Assembly: GCA_017456465.1 (NCBI GenBank)
Contig: JAFTJJ010000051.1
Span: forward strand, 1-11,287
Direction: 5' to 3'
Source of the DNA: Clostridia bacterium
GTDB lineage: Bacteria > Bacillota > Clostridia > Christensenellales > UBA1242
DNA: 11,287 nucleotides
This document shows positions 6,834-11,287 of the stretch, one piece after another (position 1 is the first letter of the stretch; every line of letters starts with the position of its first letter). Under the pieces are notes generated by a model. That model had not been told where the DNA came from. It worked only from the letters and a program-made list of their open reading frames with translations, and ran no database searches. A program made the position numbers and the translations under genes.

Positions 6834-7488
6834 GAGTGTTACCTCCTTCTACCTTAGCTTTGCCAAGGACTTCGCCCTTGTAAATCCAAACTTTAACACC
6901 GAGTTTTCCATAAACATGAGCTTCAGCAAAGCCATAGTCAATGTCAGCTCTGAGTGTTTGAAGAGGAATTGAACCCTCATGATAAGATTCACTTCTTGCA
7001 ATTTCAGCACCATCAAGACGACCACCAACAGTGATTTTGATACCTTTCACACCAGCTTTTGTGCATCTTGACAAAGCTTGCTTCATTGCACGACGGAATC
7101 CAACTCTTGATTCAAGTTGAGCACAGATGCTTTCAGCAACAAGTTGTGCGTCAGTATCTGGATTCTTAATTTCAACAACATTGATCACAATGTTCTTGCC
7201 GTTTGTGAGTTTAACGAGCTCAGCCTTGATTGCTTCAACACCAGCACCCTTTTGTCCGATAACCATACCAGGACGAGAAGTGTGAATTGAAACAATAACT
7301 TTCTCAGCATTTCTTTCAATAACAATCTTAGAAATGGCATAAGTTTTATATTTAGATTTCATGAAATCACGGATTTTTCTGTCTTCCAAAATGTTTGCAG
7401 CAAAATTCTTCTTGTCTGCGATCCATCTGCTGTCCCAGCCTTGGATGACACCAACTCTCATACCGTGTGGATTAACTTTTTGTCCCAT
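6820..7488 (-). CDS. rpsC: 30S ribosomal protein S3 (uS3)
   Basis: S3 lines the mRNA entry tunnel of the small subunit and takes part in helicase activity and fidelity. The 222-residue product starts MGQKVNPHGMRVGVIQGWDS. Its KH type 2 domain contains SIHTSRPGMVIGQKGAGVEA, with the GxxG loop GQKG at 78-81. The C-terminal domain shows ESRVGFRRAMKQALSRCTKA (126-145), KGIKITVGGRLDGAEIARSE and SIPLQTLRADIDYGFAEAHV, then YGKLGVKVWIYKGEVL. The length is normal. It lies 11 nt after rplV and overlaps rplP by 14 nt. Confidence 0.99.
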   Translation of the reverse strand: MGQKVNPHGMRVGVIQGWDSRWIADKKNFAANILEDRKIRDFMKSKYKTYAISKIVIERNAEKVIVSIHTSRPGMVIGQKGAGVEAIKAELVKLTNGKNIVINVVEIKNPDTDAQLVAESICAQLESRVGFRRAMKQALSRCTKAGVKGIKITVGGRLDGAEIARSESYHEGSIPLQTLRADIDYGFAEAHVYGKLGVKVWIYKGEVLGKAKVEGGNTHVNA

Positions 7489-7499
7489 ACTTTGCCTCC

Positions 7500-7895
7500 C
7501 TAAGCTTGTGCCACGCGTTCGTCAAGAATGACTGTAATGTGGCTTGTTCTCTTTAAAATTGAATGTGCTCTACCTTTGCTTACTGGTTGGAAACGCTTGA
7601 GTGTTGGTCCACCATCAACAAATGTCTCAGCAACATATAAATCGTTTTTGTTAAGTCCAAGGTTGTTTTCTGCATTTGCGCCAGCACTTTCAAGCACTTT
7701 CACAACATATTCAGCAGCACTGTTTGGCATGTTCTTGAGGATTGCAACAGCATCGCCGTAATCTTTTCCTCTGATAACATTCAACACAATTCTAACCTTA
7801 GATGGAGATATACGAATATATCTAGCAACAGCTTTTGCACGCTTGTCAGCATTAGCTTTTCTGTTTTCAGCTTTAACTCTTTCTCTAGTAGCCAT
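7500..7895 (-). CDS. rplV: 50S ribosomal protein L22 (uL22)
   Basis: L22 extends a long beta-hairpin into the nascent-peptide tunnel, where with L4 it forms the constriction. The 131-residue product has a basic N-terminal extension of about 20 residues (KAENRKANADKRAKAVAR) before the core, which starts ARYIRISPSKVRIVLNVIRG. The mid-protein helix reads VVKVLESAGANAENN (about 64-78). The hairpin spans about 93-119, with VDGGPTLKRFQPVSKGRAHS and ILKRTSHITV. The hairpin is intact, and no macrolide-resistance-like insertion or deletion is apparent. It lies 5 nt after rpsS and 11 nt before rpsC. Confidence 0.98.
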   Translation of the reverse strand: MATRERVKAENRKANADKRAKAVARYIRISPSKVRIVLNVIRGKDYGDAVAILKNMPNSAAEYVVKVLESAGANAENNLGLNKNDLYVAETFVDGGPTLKRFQPVSKGRAHSILKRTSHITVILDERVAQA

Positions 7896-7900
7896 AGATA

Positions 7901-8182
7901 TTACTTACCTCCCTTTGTGGTCTTTGCCCCTTTGTGACCTTTAAATGTTCTTGTTGGAGCGAATTCACCAAGTTTATAGCCAACCATTTCAGAAGTGACA
8001 TAAACAGGGATATGTTTTCTACCATCATGAACACCAATTGTGTGTCCCACCATTGCTGGAGTGATAGTTGAAGAGCGTGACCAAGTTTTAATTACATGTT
8101 TTTCCTTACTCTCGTTCATAGCATCTATTCTTTTTGCAAGAGCTTCTTCGACGTAAGGTCCTTTTTTAATAGATCTACTCAT
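7901..8182 (-). CDS. rpsS: 30S ribosomal protein S19 (uS19)
   Basis: S19 binds the head of the small subunit with S13 and contacts the A-site finger region. The 93-residue product is full length. It contains MSRSIKKGPYVEEALAKRID, the conserved KTWSRSSTITPAMVGHTIGV segment and HDGRKHIPVYVTSEMVGYKL, followed by GEFAPTRTFKGHKG and a short basic tail. It starts 13 nt after rplB and ends 5 nt before rplV. Confidence 0.99.
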   Translation of the reverse strand: MSRSIKKGPYVEEALAKRIDAMNESKEKHVIKTWSRSSTITPAMVGHTIGVHDGRKHIPVYVTSEMVGYKLGEFAPTRTFKGHKGAKTTKGGK

Positions 8183-8195
8183 TATTTTTTGCCTC

Positions 8196-9023
8196 CTAGT
8201 TTACGCGTTTAACCATAAACTTATCTGATTTATTTTTCTTTTTACGAGTCTTGAGACCCATTGCAGGTTTGCCCCATGGAGTCATTGGACCAGCATGTCC
8301 AACTGGAGACTTACCTTCACCACCACCATGTGGGTGATCAACTGGGTTCATGGCAGAACCACGAACTGTTGGCTTAACACCGATGTGTCTTGTCTTACCA
8401 GCCTTACCAAGTGAAACGTTTTCATGTTCAACGTTGCCAATTTGACCAATTGTTGCACGGCAAGTAACAAGAACTTTTCTCATTTCGCCTGATGGCATAC
8501 GAAGTGTTGCATATCTGCCTTCTTTCGCCATATATTGAGCACTGTTTCCAGCAGATCTTGCGATCTTTCCACCACGTCCTGGTTGGAACTCAATGTTGTG
8601 AACAACTGAACCGATTGGAATGTTGTCAAAAGGCAAACAGTTTCCAACTTTGATTTCTGCAGCTGGACCACTCATAACAGTGTCACCAACTGAAAGTCCA
8701 AGAGGAGCAAGGATATATCTCTTTTCACCATCAGCGTAGTTAAGAAGAGCAATATATGCTGTTCTGTTTGGATCATATTCAATTGATGCAACCTTTGCAG
8801 GAATGTTGTCCTTGTCTCTCTTGAAGTCAATTACACGGTACTTTTGACGGTTTCCACCACCAATGTGACGTACAGTAATTCTTCCATAGACGTTGCGTCC
8901 ACCTGATTTTGATTTGCTTTCAAGCAAACTTCTTTCAGGTTTGTTTGTTGTGATTTCTTCGAATGAAGGAGTGGCCTTGAATCTCTGACCAGCGCTTGTC
9001 GGCTTAAACTTTTTTGTTGCCAT
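8196..9023 (-). CDS. rplB: 50S ribosomal protein L2 (uL2)
   Basis: L2 is required for subunit association and supports the peptidyl-transferase centre. The 275-residue product matches the family length. The N-terminal half has GGRNVYGRITVRHIGGGNRQ and KYRVIDFKRDKDNIPAKVAS, then an OB-like fold with YADGEKRYILAPLGL and GNCLPFDNIPIGSVVHNIEF. The C-terminal part has GRGGKIARSAGNSAQYMAKE. The extended arm reads NPVDHPHGGGEGKSPVGHAG (226-245), in which His230 aligns with the catalytic-centre-associated His229 of E. coli L2. The end KTRKKKNKSDKFMVKR is typical. It is 21 nt downstream of rplW and 13 nt upstream of rpsS. Confidence 0.99.
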   Translation of the reverse strand: MATKKFKPTSAGQRFKATPSFEEITTNKPERSLLESKSKSGGRNVYGRITVRHIGGGNRQKYRVIDFKRDKDNIPAKVASIEYDPNRTAYIALLNYADGEKRYILAPLGLSVGDTVMSGPAAEIKVGNCLPFDNIPIGSVVHNIEFQPGRGGKIARSAGNSAQYMAKEGRYATLRMPSGEMRKVLVTCRATIGQIGNVEHENVSLGKAGKTRHIGVKPTVRGSAMNPVDHPHGGGEGKSPVGHAGPMTPWGKPAMGLKTRKKKNKSDKFMVKRVN

Positions 9024-9044
9024 AATTATCTCTCCTTAAGTTAT

Positions 9045-9335
9045 TTAAGACAAACTGTCGAAGAACTCAATTGTCTTGCTGTCAGCAGTGAGCTGAACAA
9101 TAGCTTTTTTGTATCCGCCAGTCAAGCCTTCGTATTTGCCTTGTCTTTTAATTTTTCCGTAAACGTTTGATGTGTTTACACTTGCTACTTTAACCTTGAA
9201 AATCTCTTCAATAGCTTGCTTGATTTGAGTTTTGTTTGCACTCTTTGCAACTTTGAAAGTGTATTTCTTGTTTGCAATGTCAGCATAGCTTTTTTCTGAG
9301 AGAACAGGTTTAATAATGATATCGTAATTAGTCAT
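9045..9335 (-). CDS. rplW: 50S ribosomal protein L23 (uL23)
   Basis: L23 is the main docking protein at the tunnel exit for trigger factor, signal recognition particle and SecY. I place the start at the ATG at 9335, giving 96 residues beginning MTNYDIIIKPVLSEKS, the usual family start. The in-frame ATG at 9344 would leave only 1 nt after the GGAGG at 9346-9350, while the 9335 start gives a 10-nt spacer. The protein carries YTFKVAKSANKTQIKQAIEE, then FKVKVASVNTSNVYGKIKRQ and YKKAIVQLTADSKTIEFF. The start overlaps the rplD stop by one base (TAATG), so the two are probably coupled. rplB follows after 21 nt. Confidence 0.97.
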   Translation of the reverse strand: MTNYDIIIKPVLSEKSYADIANKKYTFKVAKSANKTQIKQAIEEIFKVKVASVNTSNVYGKIKRQGKYEGLTGGYKKAIVQLTADSKTIEFFDSLS

Positions 9336-9952
9336 TATTTGCATGCCTCCTCAATTTTTTTGATGGCATCCTTGGCCACCAAAAGCTTGTCAGCAACCAC
9401 GATGTCGTAAGTATTGAGTTGATTTGCAGTTGTCACTGCAACATTTGCAATGTTGCCAGCAGAACGAAGAACCATTTCGTCAGCATCTGCAGTAACAATC
9501 ATTGTTCTTTTGTCAAGACCAAAAGCGTTAAGTACATTTTGCATGCTCTTTGTCTTTCCATCGAGTTTGAGTTCATCAACAACAATCAAACTCTTTTCAG
9601 CAGCACATGTTGAGATTGCAGAAACAAATGCACCTCTCTTCATTTGCTTGTTAACTTTCTTTGAGAAGTCTCTTGGCTTTGGTGCAAAAACCACGCCACC
9701 CTTGATCCATTGTGGAGCACGGATTGAACCTTGTCTTGCATTTCCAGTTCCTTTTTGTCTCCAAGGCTTTCTTCCACCACCGCGAACTTCGCTTCTTGTA
9801 AGTGTGCTTTTTGTGCCTTGTCTTTGGTTTGCAAGGTACGCAACTACGATTTGGTGAATAAGAGCTTCGTTATATGGAGCTTTGAAGATTTCATCAGAAA
9901 CAGAAACCTTTCCAACTTCCTTAGCTTCTAAATCGTAAACTTTAATTTGCAT
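9335..9952 (-). CDS. rplD: 50S ribosomal protein L4 (uL4)
   Basis: L4 reaches into the exit tunnel, and in E. coli it also represses its own S10 operon through the leader RNA at transcription and translation. The 205-residue product has the normal length. The extended tunnel loop spans about residues 45-95, with RSEVRGGGRKPWRQKGTGNA (53-72) and RQGSIRAPQWIKGGVVFAPK (73-92). The globular part has KRGAFVSAISTCAAEKSLIV and, near the end, NTYDIVVADKLLVAKDAIKK. A GGAGG at 9961-9965 lies 8 nt before the ATG. Because of the known E. coli precedent, L4 is one candidate regulator of the structured leader upstream of rpsJ, but nothing here proves that. Confidence 0.98.
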   Translation of the reverse strand: MQIKVYDLEAKEVGKVSVSDEIFKAPYNEALIHQIVVAYLANQRQGTKSTLTRSEVRGGGRKPWRQKGTGNARQGSIRAPQWIKGGVVFAPKPRDFSKKVNKQMKRGAFVSAISTCAAEKSLIVVDELKLDGKTKSMQNVLNAFGLDKRTMIVTADADEMVLRSAGNIANVAVTTANQLNTYDIVVADKLLVAKDAIKKIEEACK

Positions 9953-9972
9953 GATTATTTCCTCCTAAAGGT

Positions 9973-10602
9973 TTACGCTTTCACAGCTGAACAGATTGTA
10001 ACAACTGAACCTTTTGCTCCAGGAATTGCTCCCTTAACCAAAAGCAAGTTACGCTCTACATCGACTTTTGCAATCTCAAGATTTTGAATGGTAACTTTTT
10101 CATTACCATATTGACCAGGCATATGTCTGTTCTTGAAAACTCTTGATGGAGTTGAGTTGGCGCCAAGTGAACCAACTTCTCTGTGAACAGGACCAGTACC
10201 GTGAGTCATTCTAAGTCTGTGTGCATTCCATCTTTGGATAACACCAGAGAAACCACGACCCTTTGTGTAACCAGAAACGTCAACCTTGTCACCAGCAACA
10301 AATGTGTCACATTTGATTTCAGATCCAAGTGTCAAACCTTCTGAAGAGATCTTGAACTCTTTCAAATATTTTTTTGGAGCAACATTTGCTTTTTTCAAAT
10401 GTCCGAGTTCAGGTTTTGTAATTCTGTTTGCCTTTGTGTCAACAAAAGCAAGTTGAACAGCTTCATATCCATCTTTTTCGTTTGTTTTGATTTGAGACAC
10501 GAAACATGGACCAGCTTCAACAACAGTCACAGGGATAACCAAACCAGCGTCTGTGAAAATCTGTGACATGCCAATTTTTTTGCCAAGTATAGCCTTTTTC
10601 AT
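9973..10602 (-). CDS. rplC: 50S ribosomal protein L3 (uL3)
   Basis: L3 is one of the two assembly-initiating proteins of the large subunit and sends a loop toward the peptidyl-transferase centre. The 209-residue product starts MKKAILGKKIGMSQIFTDAG. It contains VDVSGYTKGRGFSGVIQRWN (107-126), then RMTHGTGPVHREVGSLGANS (131-150), STPSRVFKNRHMPGQYGNEK (150-169) and VTIQNLEIAKVD. Gln164 in MPGQYGN corresponds to the glutamine that PrmB methylates in E. coli L3; many Bacillota have histidine here. A GGAGG at 10616-10620 precedes the ATG with a rather long 13-nt spacer. The gap to rpsJ is 23 nt. Confidence 0.98.
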   Translation of the reverse strand: MKKAILGKKIGMSQIFTDAGLVIPVTVVEAGPCFVSQIKTNEKDGYEAVQLAFVDTKANRITKPELGHLKKANVAPKKYLKEFKISSEGLTLGSEIKCDTFVAGDKVDVSGYTKGRGFSGVIQRWNAHRLRMTHGTGPVHREVGSLGANSTPSRVFKNRHMPGQYGNEKVTIQNLEIAKVDVERNLLLVKGAIPGAKGSVVTICSAVKA

Positions 10603-10625
10603 AATAACACTAATTCCTCCCTATC

Positions 10626-10934
10626 TTATAATTTGATTTTGATATCTACGCCAGTTGGAAGATCAATCTTCATAAGAGAATCGATTGTCTTTGCTGATGG
10701 ATTGTAAATATCAATCAATCTTTTGTGTGTTCTCATTTCAAATTGTTCTCTTGAATCCTTGTGCTTATGAACTGAACGAAGGATTGTCACCACTTCTTTT
10801 TCAGTTGGCATAGGAATAGGACCAGAAACTTTTGCCCCTGCTCTTTTTGCAGTTTCCACAATTCTTGCAGCTGATTGGTCAACAAGAACATGGTCATAGG
10901 CTTTCAAATTAATTCTAATTTTTTGTGTTGCCAT
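10626..10934 (-). CDS. rpsJ: 30S ribosomal protein S10 (uS10 / NusE)
   Basis: S10 is a head protein of the small subunit and, as NusE, also joins transcription antitermination complexes with NusB and NusG. The 102-residue product is full length: MATQKIRINLKAYDHVLVDQ, SAARIVETAKRAGAKVSGPI, then the loop PMPTEKEVVTILRSVHKHKD, and REQFEMRTHKRLIDIYNPSA with the closing LPTGVDIKIKL. It is the first gene of the operon. The ATG at 10934 follows GGAGG at 10941-10945 with a 6-nt spacer. Upstream lie the structured leader and a consensus promoter. Confidence 0.99.
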   Translation of the reverse strand: MATQKIRINLKAYDHVLVDQSAARIVETAKRAGAKVSGPIPMPTEKEVVTILRSVHKHKDSREQFEMRTHKRLIDIYNPSAKTIDSLMKIDLPTGVDIKIKL

Positions 10935-11138
10935 ATAATTCCTCCAAGTTTATTTTTATTTACCAGAGCGGTCTGACGGATTCGCGTGCTGCTTTGTTTC
11001 TTGACCCTAACCATGGCTTCCCGTCACTCTGTCGCCCGAATCAATGTCCTGAGCTATTGTCAGCAGAAGTTATCTCGTTCTTGGGTCAGGAAATTTCCTG
11101 CACGAGTAACCTCCTGCATCTAACCATAATAGTGCAGC
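10935..11138 (-). ncRNA. Structured 5' leader of the S10-spc operon (putative autoregulatory RNA)
   Basis: This is the roughly 200-nt untranslated region between the predicted transcription start (about 11138-11140) and rpsJ. By my count 10961-11140 is 50 % GC, higher than both the genes and the AT-rich DNA upstream. A long arm pairs 11117-11102 with 11078-11063: 15 base pairs, with one bulged G on the 5' side and one bulged A on the 3' side. It is capped by a small hairpin of CAGGA and TCCTG (11100-11087). An outer helix CTATT/AATAG (11132-11128 with 11058-11054) closes it. Nearer rpsJ, GATTCG (11042-11037) can pair with CGAATC (10984-10979), or TGACGG (11026-11021) with CCGTCA (10979-10974). 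No terminator-like T-run follows any hairpin. Autogenous control by a ribosomal protein is an inference; I could not match it to a named leader family. Confidence 0.65.
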
Positions 11139-11144
11139 GTGTCT

Positions 11145-11173
11145 ATTATACTAAACACACGGATCCGTGTCAA
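11145..11173 (-). promoter_or_regulatory. Sigma-A consensus promoter of the S10-spc operon
   Basis: On the minus strand TTGACA (11173-11168) and TATAAT (11150-11145) match the housekeeping sigma consensus in all twelve positions, with the ideal 17-bp spacer. Transcription should begin near 11138-11140 and run into rpsJ. A tract of A and T runs lies just upstream, as in strong promoters. A perfect 14-bp palindrome overlaps the spacer and the edge of the -35 box. This is the only clear promoter seen in the window and should serve the whole cluster. Confidence 0.9.
11157..11170. repeat. 14-bp perfect palindrome in the promoter spacer
   Basis: The sequence ACACGGATCCGTGT reads the same on both strands and lies between the -35 and -10 boxes, covering three bases of the -35 box. 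Its position would suit an operator for a dimeric DNA-binding protein. Chance occurrence cannot be excluded, and no regulator is known from this window. Confidence 0.6.
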
Positions 11174-11203
11174 TAGATTTTTAGAAAAAAAATTATTTTT
11201 TTT
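11174..11203 (-). promoter_or_regulatory. A/T-run tract upstream of the -35 box (UP-element-like)
   Basis: Directly upstream of the -35 box the minus strand reads runs of A, then of T, then of A again (AAAAAAAATAATTTTTTTTC, followed by TAAAAATCTA). This resembles the UP elements bound by the alpha subunit C-terminal domain at strong ribosomal promoters. It is a partial match only, and such tracts are common in AT-rich genomes. Confidence 0.4.
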
Positions 11204-11229
11204 AATGCTTGAAATTTCGACTATGACAA

Positions 11230-11252
11230 CAGCATTATAACCAGCATTATAA
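11230..11252. repeat. 11-bp tandem direct repeat in AT-rich upstream DNA
   Basis: CAGCATTATAA occurs at 11230-11240 and again at 11242-11252 on the plus strand, one base apart. On the minus strand each copy contains TATAAT. No matching -35 box was found at the right distance, so they are not called promoters. The rest of 11174-11287 is AT-rich, with no gene recognised. Confidence 0.7.
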
Positions 11253-11287
11253 ATTGATATATATTATATATGTTACTATGTTTAATA

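Noticed and set aside
9336..9344. L23 start at the ATG at 9344
   Set aside because: Only 1 nt separates it from GGAGG, and family members begin at the MTNYDIII position.
9450..9857. Plus-strand ORF of 135 codons opposite rplD
   Set aside because: It is an antisense shadow of L4 with no ribosome binding site and no recognisable domain.
10946..10962. Transcription terminator or attenuator between leader and rpsJ
   Set aside because: The last leader helix is followed on the minus strand by an A-rich stretch, not a T-run, so there is no intrinsic terminator.
10913..11014. Minus-strand ORF of 33 codons beginning MVRVKKQSSTR in the leader and overlapping the rpsJ start
   Set aside because: Only a weak GGGA precedes the ATG, the frame simply runs through the rpsJ ribosome binding site, and the region is better explained as structured RNA.
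10925..11176. Plus-strand ORF of 83 codons opposite the leader
   Set aside because: It runs antisense through the promoter, leader and rpsJ start, has no ribosome binding site or recognisable family, and its openness is explained by chance.
11185..11203. A/T hairpin as a terminator of an upstream gene
   Set aside because: The A-run and T-run could fold, but the stem would be only A-T pairs with almost no loop; it is better read as an AT tract of the promoter.

Overview
The window carries one continuous operon on the minus strand: the S10–spc ribosomal protein cluster of a low-GC bacterium, read from right to left. The order rpsJ-rplC-rplD-rplW-rplB-rpsS-rplV-rpsC-rplP-rpmC-rpsQ-rplN-rplX-rplE-rpsZ-rpsH-rplF-rplR-rpsE-rpmD-rplO-secY is the canonical bacterial order with nothing inserted or missing. 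Genes are separated by 2-23 nt or overlap slightly. No internal terminator or second promoter was recognised. secY is cut by the left edge of the window, about 20 residues before its expected C-terminus.

The low GC (near 40 % by eye), strong AGGAGG-type ribosome binding sites, the zinc-ribbon (type Z) S14 and the L16/L29/L24 sequence types point to Bacillota, most likely a clostridial lineage. The sequence does not allow a species call. Unusual points are long Lys/Ala/Thr-rich extensions on L30 (N-terminal, about 82 residues) and L24 (C-terminal, about 66 residues), and an N-terminal extension on S5.

Layout: 11174-11287 is very AT-rich non-coding DNA with a short tandem direct repeat. At 11145-11173 there is a perfect sigma-A consensus promoter (TTGACA, 17 bp, TATAAT) whose spacer holds a 14-bp palindrome. 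From about 11138 to 10935 runs a leader of roughly 200 nt, about 50 % GC over 10961-11140, with a long bulged stem and two mutually exclusive pairings near rpsJ. From 10934 to 4922 lie the S10 operon genes and the start of the spc genes, and from 4903 to 1 the rest of spc through secY.

The products work together: 10 small-subunit or early large-subunit proteins of the S10 block, including the tunnel proteins L4, L22 and L23 and the peptidyl-transferase-centre proteins L2, L3 and L16, are followed by the spc block of both subunits. SecY, the translocon channel that docks on the L23/L29 exit site, closes it. The most interesting unexplained part is the structured leader, the natural candidate for autogenous control of the whole cluster.
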